A stretch of DNA of 64,000 nucleotides from AC-32 sp963772975 (GCA_963772975.1 CAVYZH010000010.1:868001-932000); one strand, 5' to 3'; shown: positions 7,902 to 16,917, counted from the stretch's first letter. Program-made: numbers and translations. The notes: a model not told the origin generated them from the sequence alone.

Positions 7902-9242
7902 GTGAGCCCGCAGCGCCGCACCGCCCTCGTCTCGATCGTCGCCGCCTGCGTGCTGATCGGGGTCAAGCTCGTGGCCGGGATCGCCACGAACAGCCTCGGC
8001 CTGCTCTCCGAAGCGGCGCACTCGGGCACCGACCTGATCGCGGCGATCCTCACCTTCGTCGCGGTCGGCGTCTCCGGCCGGCCGGCCGATCCGGGCCACG
8101 CCTACGGGCATGGGAAGGCGGAGCATCTCGCCGCACTCGCTGAGGCCGCGCTTCTGGTCGTGGTGAGCCTCGTGATCGCCTGGCGCGCGCTCTGGCGGCT
8201 GCTCGGGCTGGCCGAGGGCCAGGTCGACCCGAGCGGGTGGGCCTTGCTCGTGATCGGCGGCGTGATGGTCATCGACGCCGGCCGCGCCTACGTCTCGTAT
8301 CGCACCGGACGCCGCTACCGGAGCCCGGCGCTCCAGGCGAACGCGCTCCACTTCGCGAGCGACTTCGCCGGGTCGACGGCCGTGCTGCTCGGCCTCGTGG
8401 CCGCGCGGGCTGGCTACCACTGGGCCGACTCGGTGGCTGCGCTGTTCGTGGCCGGGCTCGTGCTCGTCGCCGCCAGTCGGCTGATGCGCGTCAACATCGA
8501 CGTGCTGATGGACCGTGTGCCGCCCGACGCGCAGGAGGCCGCGCTGGCGGCGATCGGAGCGGTGCCGGGAATCGAGCTGCGGCGCCTGCGGATGCGGCAG
8601 GCAGCGGGGCAGGAGTTCGCAGACGTCGTGATCGGCGTGCCCCCGGGCGCGGCGGTCGGCCAGGGCCACGCGGCGGCGGATGCCGTCGAGGAGGCGATAC
8701 ACGGAGCGTTGCCCGACAGCGACGTCGTCGTTCACGTCGAGCCGCAGCAGGACGAGGCGGCCCTCCGCGAGCGCGCGCTCGCGGCGGCGCAGCGCGTCCA
8801 GCGCGTGCGCGAGATCCACAACCTGAGCGTGGTGCGCGTCGGCGGTTCGACCGAAGTCTCGCTCCACCTGAAGCTCCCGGGCGAGCTGCCGCTCGAGGAC
8901 GCGCACGAGATCGCCTCTGAGGTCGAGCGCGCGATCGTCGAGTCGGTGCCGGAGGTGGACACCGTCCAGACCCACCTCGAGCCGCTCGTCGAGGCCGCCG
9001 AGGGCGAGAGCGTGGACGGCGACCGCGGCCTCGTCGAGCGGATCGTGCGCGAGCAGACCGGCCAGGCGCCGCACGAGCTGCGCTTCCTGCGCACCGACGA
9101 CGGGCTGCTCGCCTACGTGACGCTCAGGCTCGACCCCGACACCTCGCTGGCGGACGCGCACGCCCGCGCCAGCGAGGTCGAAGAGCGAATCCGCCGCGAG
9201 CGGCCCGAGATCAGCGACGTGATCGTCCACACCGAGCCATAA
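7902..9242 (+). CDS. Cation diffusion facilitator with three tandem C-terminal domains
   Basis: A 446-residue CDF metal/H+ antiporter. The membrane part (residues ~1-200) has six helices and the metal-site motifs LLSEAAHSGTDLIAA (helix 2; the usual HxxxD reads HSGTD) and HFASDFAG (helix 5, HxxxD). The short AYGHGKAEHLAA between helices 2 and 3 matches the HGxxK-E pattern of the family. After the membrane part there are three successive ~80-residue ferredoxin-like cytoplasmic domains, each ending in a similar strand: VVHVEP, TVQTHLEP and VIVHTEP. Most CDF proteins have one. The metal (Zn, Mn, Fe, Co) cannot be assigned. GTG start at 7902, 24 bases after the terminator. Confidence 0.87.
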   Translation: MSPQRRTALVSIVAACVLIGVKLVAGIATNSLGLLSEAAHSGTDLIAAILTFVAVGVSGRPADPGHAYGHGKAEHLAALAEAALLVVVSLVIAWRALWRLLGLAEGQVDPSGWALLVIGGVMVIDAGRAYVSYRTGRRYRSPALQANALHFASDFAGSTAVLLGLVAARAGYHWADSVAALFVAGLVLVAASRLMRVNIDVLMDRVPPDAQEAALAAIGAVPGIELRRLRMRQAAGQEFADVVIGVPPGAAVGQGHAAADAVEEAIHGALPDSDVVVHVEPQQDEAALRERALAAAQRVQRVREIHNLSVVRVGGSTEVSLHLKLPGELPLEDAHEIASEVERAIVESVPEVDTVQTHLEPLVEAAEGESVDGDRGLVERIVREQTGQAPHELRFLRTDDGLLAYVTLRLDPDTSLADAHARASEVEERIRRERPEISDVIVHTEP

Positions 9243-9298
9243 GGCGCCGACTTGGCGGCGCCGACCATAGAGGCCTCGCGGGCTTGGCCCGCGGGGCC
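9243..9298. repeat. Dispersed two-hairpin repeat, copy 1 (divergent)
   Basis: Two consecutive hairpins directly after the CDF stop codon. The first is GGCGCCG/CGGCGCC (9243-9249 with 9256-9262). The second has a CGCGGGC/GCCCGCG stem around TTG (9277-9293), extended by GGCC/GGCC. The same order of a CTTG-centred hairpin followed by a GGGCTT(T/G)GCCC-type hairpin occurs at 25881 and 47995. This copy lacks the AATGACCGGTCGA tail of the other two. Confidence 0.5.
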
Positions 9299-9352
9299 GT
9301 CAAACGCACGTTGTCGGAAAGCGACGTGTGGCCCCTTCATTAGCCTCGCGCC

Positions 9353-10171
9353 ATGAAGCTGTGCATGTTCTCCCCGCTTGAGCACGAGGTCCGCGGCTGG
9401 CCGGGTCGGATCGAGGGCGACCGCGTGATCCAGCTCGCCGCGCAGACGCTCGAGGCCTATTTCACGGGCGGCGGCAACGCGCGCGAGCACGCCGAGTACG
9501 CGCTCGACGAGGTGCGGTTGCTCGCGCCCGTGCAGCGGCCGCCGTCGGTGCGCGACTTCTACGCCTTCGAGGAGCACGTCCGCAACGCGCGCGCGGTCAC
9601 CGGCCGCGGCGAGGTCCTGCCCGAGTGGTACGAGATCCCGGTCTTCTACTTCTCGAACCCGGCCGCAATCTACGGCCCTGACGACGTGATCCCGTACCCG
9701 GAGGGCTCGGAGGCGCTGGACTACGAGCTCGAGGTGGCCGCGGTGATCGGCGCCGGCGACCAGATCGGCGGTTTCACGGTCATGAACGACTGGTCGGCGC
9801 GCGACCTGCAGCGCAAGGAGATGAAGGTCGGCCTCGGGCCGGCGAAAGGCAAGGACTTCGCCACCTCGCTCGGGCCCATCCTGGTCACGCCCGACGAGCT
9901 CGGCGACCTGCGCCTGGAGATGGTCGCCCGCGTGAACGGCGAGGAGCGCTCGCGCGGGAACCTCGGCGACATGTACCACTCCTGGGAGGCGATCCTCGAG
10001 CATGCTGCGCGCAACACGGTGCTGCGCCCCGGCGACGTGATCGGCTCGGGCACGGTGGGCACGGGCTGCATCCTCGAGCACGGCGACGAGCGCTGGTTGC
10101 AGCCCGGCGACGTGGTCGAGCTCGAAGTGGACGGCATCGGAGTGCTGCGCAATACGATCGGGTCGCGATGA
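9353..10171 (+). CDS. Fumarylacetoacetate hydrolase family protein
   Basis: A 272-residue protein of the FAH superfamily: a short N-terminal beta domain, then the mixed-beta catalytic domain. Metal-binding acidic residues are expected in LDYELEVAAVIG, preceded by YFSNPAAIYGPDD. FTVMNDWSARDLQRKEM and KGKDFATSLGPILVTPDEL are family signatures. With hpd and homogentisate dioxygenase nearby it is a good candidate for cleaving fumarylacetoacetate to fumarate and acetoacetate, but FAH-fold enzymes also act on other acylpyruvates. The stop overlaps the next start (ATGA). Confidence 0.85.
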   Translation: MKLCMFSPLEHEVRGWPGRIEGDRVIQLAAQTLEAYFTGGGNAREHAEYALDEVRLLAPVQRPPSVRDFYAFEEHVRNARAVTGRGEVLPEWYEIPVFYFSNPAAIYGPDDVIPYPEGSEALDYELEVAAVIGAGDQIGGFTVMNDWSARDLQRKEMKVGLGPAKGKDFATSLGPILVTPDELGDLRLEMVARVNGEERSRGNLGDMYHSWEAILEHAARNTVLRPGDVIGSGTVGTGCILEHGDERWLQPGDVVELEVDGIGVLRNTIGSR

Positions 10172-11151
10172 GGGTGGCGGTGATCGGCGGCGGCGTGATG
10201 GGTCTCGCGACCGGCTGGGCGCTTCGCCGCCGCGGCCACGAGTCTGTCGTCTACGAGCAGTTCCGGGTCGGGCACGAGCGCGGTTCCAGCCACGGGCGCT
10301 CGCGCATCTTCCGGCTTGCCTACGCCGAGGACGACTACGTGCGGCTGGCCAAAGAGTCGCTCGGCCTCTGGCGCGAGCTCGAAGCAGAGACCGGCGAGGA
10401 CGTGCTTGAGCTGAACGGCCTGGTCGAGGTCGTGCAGACGCTCGAGGAGAGCACTGCCCACACGCTCGAGCGCTGCGGGGTCACCTGGGAGCGGCTCGAG
10501 CGGGCCGAGGCGGAGGAGCGCTATCCGATCCGTGTCCCCGAAGGCTCGTTCGTCGTCGTGCAGCCCGAGGCCGGAATCGTCCGCGCGGACAAGGCGCTCA
10601 CCGCCTTCGCGCAGGGGCTCGACGTCCGCGAAGACTCGCGCGTCCGGCCCGACGAGCTCGACGCCGACGCGGTCGTCGTCACCGCCGGCCCGTGGGTGAA
10701 CGAGCTGCTCGACGAGCCGCTGCCCGTGAAGGTGACGCGCGAGACGCTCGCGTACTTCCGGCCCGAGGAAGGCCGGCCGATCCCATCCGTCGTCTCGTTC
10801 AAGCCCGGCCGGCACACGCACGAGATGTACTCGCTGCACGACCCGGTGCACGGGCTCAAGGTCGGCGCGCACCACGCCGGGCCCGAAGCCGACGCCAACG
10901 TCCCTGGCGAGCCCGAGCCGGAGCTGATCGAGCGGATCGCGGCGTGGGCGAGCGCGACCTACCGGCTGGCCGACCCCGAGCCGGTCGCCGCCGAGACGTG
11001 CATGTATACGACGACCGCGGACGAGAGCTTCATCCTCGAACGGCGCGGCCGGCTCGTCGTCGGCTCGTCCTGCTCGGGCCACGGCTTCAAGTTCGCCCCG
11101 GCAATCGGCGAGCGGCTCGCGGCGCTCGCGCTGGAGGCCGCCGCGGGTTGA
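10168..11151 (+). CDS. FAD-dependent oxidoreductase, monomeric sarcosine oxidase/N-methyltryptophan oxidase type
   Basis: A 327-residue DAO-family flavoprotein. The N-terminal VIGGGVMGLATGWAL is the dinucleotide-binding GxGxxG. Near the C-terminus, ETCMYTTTADESFIL and CSGHGFKFAP match the monomeric sarcosine oxidase group; Cys278 in ETCMYT aligns with the cysteine that holds FAD covalently there. It should oxidise an N-methylated or secondary amine to an imine, yielding H2O2. It is slightly short (typical ~370-390) because the central substrate-domain loops are shortened. Co-translated with the FAH-family gene. Confidence 0.82.
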   Translation: MRVAVIGGGVMGLATGWALRRRGHESVVYEQFRVGHERGSSHGRSRIFRLAYAEDDYVRLAKESLGLWRELEAETGEDVLELNGLVEVVQTLEESTAHTLERCGVTWERLERAEAEERYPIRVPEGSFVVVQPEAGIVRADKALTAFAQGLDVREDSRVRPDELDADAVVVTAGPWVNELLDEPLPVKVTRETLAYFRPEEGRPIPSVVSFKPGRHTHEMYSLHDPVHGLKVGAHHAGPEADANVPGEPEPELIERIAAWASATYRLADPEPVAAETCMYTTTADESFILERRGRLVVGSSCSGHGFKFAPAIGERLAALALEAAAG

Positions 11152-11165
11152 TAGCGAAAGTGCCT

Positions 11166-11194
11166 TTGACCCCTCCGTCCGACAGGCGTACAGT
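11166..11194 (+). promoter_or_regulatory. Sigma-70-like promoter of the beta-propeller gene
   Basis: TTGACC (11166-11171), a 17-base spacer and TACAGT (11189-11194). The predicted transcription start near 11200 is only a few bases before the ATG at 11207, implying a nearly leaderless mRNA and supporting that start over the GTG at 11198. Confidence 0.6.
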
Positions 11195-11206
11195 CGTGTG
11201 GCTCCC

Positions 11207-12751
11207 ATGAGGCTCGTGCCAGGCCCTGCTGTCCGCCGACTAGGGGTCGTCGGCGCAGTCGCCCTGGTCTTCACCGCCTCCGGCCTCGCCTACATCTGCC
11301 ATCCCGACCTTCCGGGGACGCGCAGCCTCGGCATCGGCGGCCGCGTCGATGCCTACGCGCTCAGCGGCGGACGCGTGACGATCCATGCCTGGGTCCGAGG
11401 CTGCGAGCGCACGATTGTCTGGAGACCCGCGGCCGGAACTTCGTCGGCGGGCGGCTGCACGAGCCGCCCCGCGGCGACTCCGCAGAGGCGAGACGCCAGC
11501 GACGGCCGGCACCGCGTCGTCCTGGTCTCCGGGAGCAGAAACCCTGATCTCCCCGATCGACTGGCTGTCTACGACGCCCGAACCGGAGCCGGCCTCCACG
11601 CGTGGCCGCTGCCGTCCAGCGCTTCTTCGGTCGACGTCGCCCGCGGGCTGGCCGTGCTCTCGACCTCGAACGGCGTCTACGTGTTGCGCCTGAGCGACGG
11701 TCGCTTCGCGCTCCTCGGGGTCAAGCGCCAGGGCGACCGTCCGCGGATCGGCTCGTCCGGTGTGGTCTTCAATGACGACCTCTACAAGCGCCGCAGCGCC
11801 GGGCGCTCGCTGCTGAAGTTCCTGCCCTTCGCGACCGTGACGCACGCGCTGCGGCCGTTTGGGCCGCTGCGCGTCCCGGCGACAATCGGCGACTTCTCCC
11901 TCGACGGCCGCAGCGTGATCTTCGTCAAGAAGGATCCGACCGGCGAGTGCGACCACATCGGCGTCTGGACGATTCCCTGGCATTACTCGACCGACCTGAT
12001 GGACGAGCCACCGATCTGTCCCGAGCGGCATGCGGCCGGCGGCATCGAAGCGCTCGCGCTCGGTGGCCAGTACGTCGAGATCCTGACCCGGTACGGGAAC
12101 GTGCAGACGCTCGTGTCGAGCACGTTCGTCCGCTGTATCGAGAAGGTCGTCACGCGCACGAGGCTCGGCGCCGGCGCTATTCCGGCGATTGCGGGCGACG
12201 GTTCGACGCTCGCGTACGCCGTCCGGACGGGCACGAGCCCGACTCGGGTCGGGCGCCTGGCCGGGCAGCGGCCGGCCGGTTCGGCCAAGGTTCCCTCCGC
12301 CGCCAGGCTGTCGGTCGACCGCGGTCGGCTCGCCGTGCTCGGTGCCGAGGGCCGCATCGACGTGCTGCAGGACGACGGCGTGCTCCGGACGTTGGAGCAA
12401 ACCGGCGCTCGGGCGCTGGCGCTGCGCGGCAACGAGCTGACCGTGATCACACGGACGGGGACGCTCGACACGTATGCGCTCTGGACCGGAACCCTGCTCC
12501 ACCGGTGGCGACTCCCGGCTGGCACGGCGCCCGCCGTCGACGTCCACTACGGCGTCGCCGTCGTCTCGGCCGGACGCGAGCTGTACGCGATCAACCTCTC
12601 GACCGGCAGGCAGCGCGTACTGCTGCGGGCGCCGGAGCCGGTACGGGCCCACCTCGACGACATCGGCGTGGTCTACGCGTACAACGTGGGCTCCGGCGGC
12701 GTTCTCGGCTTCATCCCGTTCGCGGCGGTCGAGCGGGCCCTCGCGGCCTGA
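11207..12751 (+). CDS. Exported beta-propeller-like protein, unknown function
   Basis: About 514 residues. An N-terminal hydrophobic segment (LGVVGAVALVFTASGLAYI) should act as signal peptide or membrane anchor. The rest consists of WD/PQQ-like beta repeats: SSVDVARGLAVLSTSNGVYV, ARALALRGNELTVITRTG and VDVHYGVAVVSAGRELYAI recur at regular intervals, consistent with a seven- or eight-bladed propeller. No catalytic motif is seen. Similar exported propeller proteins of unknown role are common in Thermoleophilia as far as I recall. It has its own promoter and sits between the sarcosine-oxidase-like gene and hmgA. Confidence 0.65.
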   Translation: MRLVPGPAVRRLGVVGAVALVFTASGLAYICHPDLPGTRSLGIGGRVDAYALSGGRVTIHAWVRGCERTIVWRPAAGTSSAGGCTSRPAATPQRRDASDGRHRVVLVSGSRNPDLPDRLAVYDARTGAGLHAWPLPSSASSVDVARGLAVLSTSNGVYVLRLSDGRFALLGVKRQGDRPRIGSSGVVFNDDLYKRRSAGRSLLKFLPFATVTHALRPFGPLRVPATIGDFSLDGRSVIFVKKDPTGECDHIGVWTIPWHYSTDLMDEPPICPERHAAGGIEALALGGQYVEILTRYGNVQTLVSSTFVRCIEKVVTRTRLGAGAIPAIAGDGSTLAYAVRTGTSPTRVGRLAGQRPAGSAKVPSAARLSVDRGRLAVLGAEGRIDVLQDDGVLRTLEQTGARALALRGNELTVITRTGTLDTYALWTGTLLHRWRLPAGTAPAVDVHYGVAVVSAGRELYAINLSTGRQRVLLRAPEPVRAHLDDIGVVYAYNVGSGGVLGFIPFAAVERALAA

Positions 12752-12779
12752 GCCCAGCGCGCCCGACTATCCTTCGCGC

Positions 12780-13988
12780 GTGCCTACGTACCAGGTCAGA
12801 GGCGAAGTTCCGCGCAAGCGGCACATCCAGTTCCGCGACAACGGGACGCTTCTGACCGAAGAGGTGATGGGCCTCGAGGGCTTCTCAGGGAACGAGTCGA
12901 TCCTCTACCACCTGACCTCGCCCTGCCGCGTGACGAAGGTCGACGCGTTCGAGCCGATCGAGCGCGACGAGTGGGTCCCGGAGGGCCATCAGCACCGGCA
13001 CTTCGCGACCATGGGGCTCGAGCCCGAGGGCGACGCGATCAGCGGCCGGCGCCTGTTGATGTGGAACCAGGACGTCGAGATCTCGCTCTGCCGCCCCGAC
13101 GCGGAGATGGACTACTTCTTCCGCAACGGCGAGGGCGACGAGGTGATCTTCGTCCACGAGGGCTCGGGCACCCTGGAGACGATCTTCGGCGAGCTGCCGT
13201 ACAAGGAGGGCGACTACGTCGTCATCCCGCGCGGGACGACCTACCGCTTCCGGCCCGAGGGCGACCAGCGCTACCTGGTCTTCGAGTCACCCGGCCTGAT
13301 CGAGATCCCGCGGCGCTACCGCAACGACTACGGCCAGCTGCTCGAGCACGCGCCCTTCTACCACCGCGACATCCACCCGCCGACCGAGCTGCGGACGCAC
13401 CGCGACCGCGGCGAGTTCGAGGTCAAGGTGCGGATCCGCGACGGCTACCAGACCTACCAGCTCGACTACCACCCGTTCGACGTCGTCGGCTGGGACGGCT
13501 ACGTCTACCCGTGGACGTTCTCGATCCACGACTTCGAGCCGATCACCGGGCGCATCCACATGCCGCCCCCATCCCACCAGACCTTCGAGGGCCGCAACTT
13601 CGTGATCTGCTCGTTTTGCCCGCGCAAGCTCGACTTCGACCCGCTAGCGATCCCGATTCCGTACCACCACTCGAACCTGAACTCGGAGGAGATGATCTAT
13701 TACGTCTCCGGCAACTTCGGCTCGCGTCGCGGGATCGAGGTTGGCTCGGTAACGCTCCATCCCTCAGGGATCCCGCACGGGCCGCACCCGGGCCTGGCGG
13801 AGAAGTCGATCGGCCAGACCGAGACGCACGAGCTGGCCGTAATGTGCGACACCTTCCACCCGCTGCGCCTGACCAAGCTCGCCAAGGAGCTCGACGACGG
13901 GCAGTACGCCTACTCCTGGCTCGAGGAGCGGGCGCCGGCAGCTGGTGACGCCGACGAAGATCCCGCCGGCGTCACCTCGCACTTCTAG
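12780..13988 (+). CDS. hmgA: Homogentisate 1,2-dioxygenase
   Basis: A 402-residue cupin-fold, non-haem iron dioxygenase that opens the ring of homogentisate to maleylacetoacetate. Family blocks include FIFVHEGSGTLETIFGE-like VIFVHEGSGTLETIFGELPY and the catalytic region IPYHHSNLNSEEMIYYVSGN, which supplies His and Glu iron ligands. The third ligand region is VTLHPSGIPHGPHPG. GTG start at 12780 is in frame with VPTYQVRGEVPRKRH, the typical N-terminus. It is shorter than the ~430-residue enzyme of animals and pseudomonads but similar to other actinobacterial forms. Its 3' end overlaps the convergent ROK gene by 17 bases. Confidence 0.93.
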   Translation: MPTYQVRGEVPRKRHIQFRDNGTLLTEEVMGLEGFSGNESILYHLTSPCRVTKVDAFEPIERDEWVPEGHQHRHFATMGLEPEGDAISGRRLLMWNQDVEISLCRPDAEMDYFFRNGEGDEVIFVHEGSGTLETIFGELPYKEGDYVVIPRGTTYRFRPEGDQRYLVFESPGLIEIPRRYRNDYGQLLEHAPFYHRDIHPPTELRTHRDRGEFEVKVRIRDGYQTYQLDYHPFDVVGWDGYVYPWTFSIHDFEPITGRIHMPPPSHQTFEGRNFVICSFCPRKLDFDPLAIPIPYHHSNLNSEEMIYYVSGNFGSRRGIEVGSVTLHPSGIPHGPHPGLAEKSIGQTETHELAVMCDTFHPLRLTKLAKELDDGQYAYSWLEERAPAAGDADEDPAGVTSHF

Positions 13989-14767
13989 CCAGCCCGACGA
14001 GCGCGGCCGAGTCACCCAGCCGTCCGCGCTCGACGGCGGTCGCAGCTGCAACGTCGGGGAGGACCCGCTCGCTCAGCTCGCTCCTGACGGCCTCGAGAAG
14101 CGTCTCGCCCCAGGCGGCCGCGAGCCCGCCGCCGATGCGCAGCGTGCCGGGATCACACGTCGCGACGAGCGCCGCCGCCGCGAAGCCGATCGCCTCGTGG
14201 GCCTCTGCGACGACGTCCGGCGGCAAGTCGCTCGGCTCGGCTGCAGCGGGGTAGCGCCGGGCGAGGGCGCCCCAGCTGCCGTAGGCCTCGGCGCAGCCGC
14301 TGCGGCCGCAGGAGCAGGGGAGACCATCGTCGCGAAAGCGCAGGTGCCCGACTTCTCCTGCGAGGCCCGTGGCCGACGGGAGCACCTCGCCGTCGACGAC
14401 GAAGCGCCCGGCGATGCCCGTGCCCACCTGGAGCAGCGCCAGCGTCCCGCCGTCCGCCTCCCCGACGGCAGCGGCGTCGAGGTCGTTGGCGAAGACGACC
14501 GGCTCGGTCTCGAGGAGCTCCACGAGCGGCGCGTCCCGCAGGCCGAGGTTGGACGAGTAGCGCAGAACCCCGGTAGAGCGGTCGACGAGCCCGGCGACGC
14601 ACAGCCCCCATCGCTGGCCTGCGCTCAACCGATCGAGCTGCTCGCACGAGAGCGTCGAGCCCGCGTGCGACCGGCTCCTTCGCGATCTCGTCGACCCGGC
14701 CATCGACGACCAGCCCCGACTTGACCCAGCTCGCCCCGACGTCTACCGCGAAGAGCTCACGTGGCAA
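13972..14767 (-). pseudogene. ROK-family sugar kinase, interrupted by a +1 frameshift
   Basis: The N-terminal part is in one frame (LFAVDVGASWVKSGLVVDG, the ATP-binding DxG motif, from TTG 14767) and the rest is in another. The rest includes the ND-x-A catalytic segment FANDLDAAAVGEA, the GLAGEVGHLRF motif and the zinc site CSCGRSGCAEAYGS. Removing one base from the five-C run at 14605-14609 joins the frames as RRPAMGLCVAGLVDRSTG, which restores a normal ROK sequence of ~264 residues. In this cluster it would phosphorylate GlcNAc or MurNAc. The disruption may be a sequence error rather than true decay, because all catalytic motifs are intact. Confidence 0.8.
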
Positions 14768-15836
14768 GCGTCACCTTGCTCAGCCCGGCCGGGTGGTCGG
14801 GGTCGAGCCCCTTCGCCTGCGCGAGCGCAAGGGCGAAGAGCTGGCCCGGGACGACCGAGAGCAGCGGGGAGAGCAGCGGCGACGGGGGCTTCGGCACGGG
14901 CAGCACGTAGGCGGCGCCGGCGAGCGCCTCGGCGGCGTCCCCGCTCGCCACGATCGTCGCGCCGGCCGCGCGGATGCGCTCCGCAGCCTCGACGACCGCG
15001 GACAGGGTCGCGTCGTCCGAGGCCACGGCCCAGACGGGGAAGAGCGGGTCGAGCGCCGCCACCGGCCCGTGCGCGAGCCCGGTCGCGGTGAACGGCTCGG
15101 CGGCGACGCGGCAGGTCTCGAGCAGCTTCAGCGCGATCTCGCGGGCGGTGGCGAACTCGATCCCGCGGCCGATCGTGAACATGCGCCCGACGGAGGCGAA
15201 CGGCAGCGCAATCGCGCGCGCCTGCGCCTCGAGCTTCGGCAGCGCGGCTTCGAGCAGGTCGGCGGTCACGCGGATCCCGTCGGCGATCTCGGCGCCGCGG
15301 CCGGCGGCATGGGCGGCGAAGAGCGCGAGCGCGGCGACCTGGTTCGAGTAGGTCTTGGTCGCGGCGACCGAGCGCTCTGGCCCCGCGGCGAGCGGGAGCA
15401 TCGCGTCGGCCGCGCGCGCCAGCTCCGAGTCCTCGTGGTTGGTGACGGCGAGCGTGTAGGCACCGCGGCGGCGCGCGCGTGTGAGGTACTCGATCACGTC
15501 GGGCGTCCGGCCCGACTGCGAGAGGGCGAGCACGGTCGACCCGTCCATCTCGATGCGCGTGTCGTAGTGGACGGTCAGCGCGATCGAGTCGCGCAGCGCC
15601 GTCCAGCGCGGTAGCAGGCCGAACGCGTACACCCCGTACGAGGCGGCGTTGTCGGACGAGCCATGACCGACCATCCGGATCGTTGTCGCGCCCTGTTCGC
15701 GCGCGCGGGTGGCCGCCTCAGCGTACTCGGGCTCGTGCTCCAGCAGCGCCCGCAGCGCCTGCGGCTGCGAGCGGATCTCCGCGAGGAAGTCGGTACCCAG
15801 CGCCTTCGGCAACGCGGCTGCCTCAGGCAACGACAC
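14757..15836 (-). CDS. SIS-domain glucosamine-6-phosphate deaminase/isomerase-like protein
   Basis: A 359-residue protein with two sugar isomerase (SIS) domains and no glutaminase domain, the architecture of GlmS-like deaminases that convert GlcN-6-P to fructose-6-P and ammonia. First SIS domain: MVGHGSSDNAASYGVYAF and VLALSQSGRTPDVIEYL. Second: MFTIGRGIEFATAREIALKL and GLAHGPVAALD, where a catalytic His is expected. In the pathway it acts after NagA. GTG start at 15836 lies inside the nagA 3' end; its own 3' end overlaps the ROK kinase start. An AgaS- or FrlB-like role is the alternative. Confidence 0.82.
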   Translation of the reverse strand: MSLPEAAALPKALGTDFLAEIRSQPQALRALLEHEPEYAEAATRAREQGATTIRMVGHGSSDNAASYGVYAFGLLPRWTALRDSIALTVHYDTRIEMDGSTVLALSQSGRTPDVIEYLTRARRRGAYTLAVTNHEDSELARAADAMLPLAAGPERSVAATKTYSNQVAALALFAAHAAGRGAEIADGIRVTADLLEAALPKLEAQARAIALPFASVGRMFTIGRGIEFATAREIALKLLETCRVAAEPFTATGLAHGPVAALDPLFPVWAVASDDATLSAVVEAAERIRAAGATIVASGDAAEALAGAAYVLPVPKPPSPLLSPLLSVVPGQLFALALAQAKGLDPDHPAGLSKVTLAT

Positions 15837-16917
15837 GCGCTTCGCCGCCGATGCAGACGCGGTCGATCTCGAGGTTGTCGTCGAGCACGACCAGGTCGGC
15901 CGGGAACCCGACGTCGAGGCGGCCGACCGTGGGGAGGCCGAGCACGCGGGCCGGGACGGAGGTGGCCGCCTCGAGCGCGTCGGGGAGGGGAACGCCGAGT
16001 TGGTGAAGGTTCCGCATCGCCTCGATCATCGTCAGCGCGCTGCCGGCGAGCACGTCGTCGAGACCGCGCACGACGCCGTCGCGAACGGCGATCTCTGAGC
16101 CGGCGAGCAGGTAGTCGCCGTCGCCCATGCCCGCAGCGGCGACCGCGTCGGTCACGAGCGCGACCCGGCCGGCGGCCGAGCGCCAGACGAGCCGCACCGT
16201 CTCTTCGGCGAGGTGGACGCCGTCGATGATGATCTGGATGATCACGTCCTCGCGCGCGAGTGCCGCGCCGATGAGGCCCGGGTCGCGGTGGCCGAAGGGG
16301 CGCATCGCGTTGAAGAGGTGCGTGACGGTCTTCGCCCCGCGGTCGAAGGCCCGGTTGGCCTCCGCGGCGGTGGCGTCGGAGTGCCCGCAGGAGACCGCGA
16401 TCCCTCGAGCGAGCAGCAGGCCGATCAGCTCGTCGGCGCCCGGAAGCTCGGGTGCGAGCGTCATCAGCCGGACCGGTCCCGCCCCGAGCAGGCGCTCGAG
16501 CAGCGCCGGGTCGGGGTCCCGCCGAGCGGCCCGCGAGTGGACGCCAAGGCGCTTCTCCGACAGGAACGGCCCCTCGAGGTGGACGCCAAGCAGCCGCGGG
16601 CCGGGCGGATCGAACGGCACGTTGCCGAGCGCCGCGAGCAGGTCCTCCTCGGGGGCGGAGATGAAGGTCGGCAGGTACGCGGTGACGCCGGTCTCGAGCA
16701 GTGCCTCGCCGCCGCGGGCGTAACCGTCGGCGTCCGCGCCCATGAAGTCGACGCCGCCGAAGCCGTTCACCTGCAGGTCGATGAAGCCGGGGACGGCGAT
16801 GCAGCCGTGGCCGTTGCTGCCGGCCAGCCCGTAGGCCGCGATCTCGCCGCCGGCGAGCTCGACATCGCCGGGGACGAGCTGTCCGCCGACCAGTGCGGCT
16901 TCGACGCCGAGCCTCAT
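15823..16917 (-). CDS. nagA: N-acetylglucosamine-6-phosphate deacetylase
   Basis: A 364-residue amidohydrolase-fold enzyme that removes acetate from GlcNAc-6-P. Signature blocks: PGFIDLQVNGFGGVDFM, LLGVHLEGPFLSEK (metal-binding Glu), VSCGHSDATAAEA and THLFNAMRPFGHRDPG (metal His residues and substrate contacts), and ALVTDAVAAAGMGDG (catalytic Asp). The ATG at 16917 overlaps the murQ stop (ATGA). The context of murQ, a SIS deaminase and a ROK kinase fixes its role in amino-sugar catabolism. Confidence 0.93.
   Translation of the reverse strand: MRLGVEAALVGGQLVPGDVELAGGEIAAYGLAGSNGHGCIAVPGFIDLQVNGFGGVDFMGADADGYARGGEALLETGVTAYLPTFISAPEEDLLAALGNVPFDPPGPRLLGVHLEGPFLSEKRLGVHSRAARRDPDPALLERLLGAGPVRLMTLAPELPGADELIGLLLARGIAVSCGHSDATAAEANRAFDRGAKTVTHLFNAMRPFGHRDPGLIGAALAREDVIIQIIIDGVHLAEETVRLVWRSAAGRVALVTDAVAAAGMGDGDYLLAGSEIAVRDGVVRGLDDVLAGSALTMIEAMRNLHQLGVPLPDALEAATSVPARVLGLPTVGRLDVGFPADLVVLDDNLEIDRVCIGGEARVVA

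Noticed and set aside
14605..14609. Programmed +1 frameshifting in the ROK kinase and the other three interrupted genes
   Set aside because: No slippery heptamer with a shared downstream structure or stop-codon context is evident, and the families are not known for recoding. Homopolymer indels explain all four more simply.
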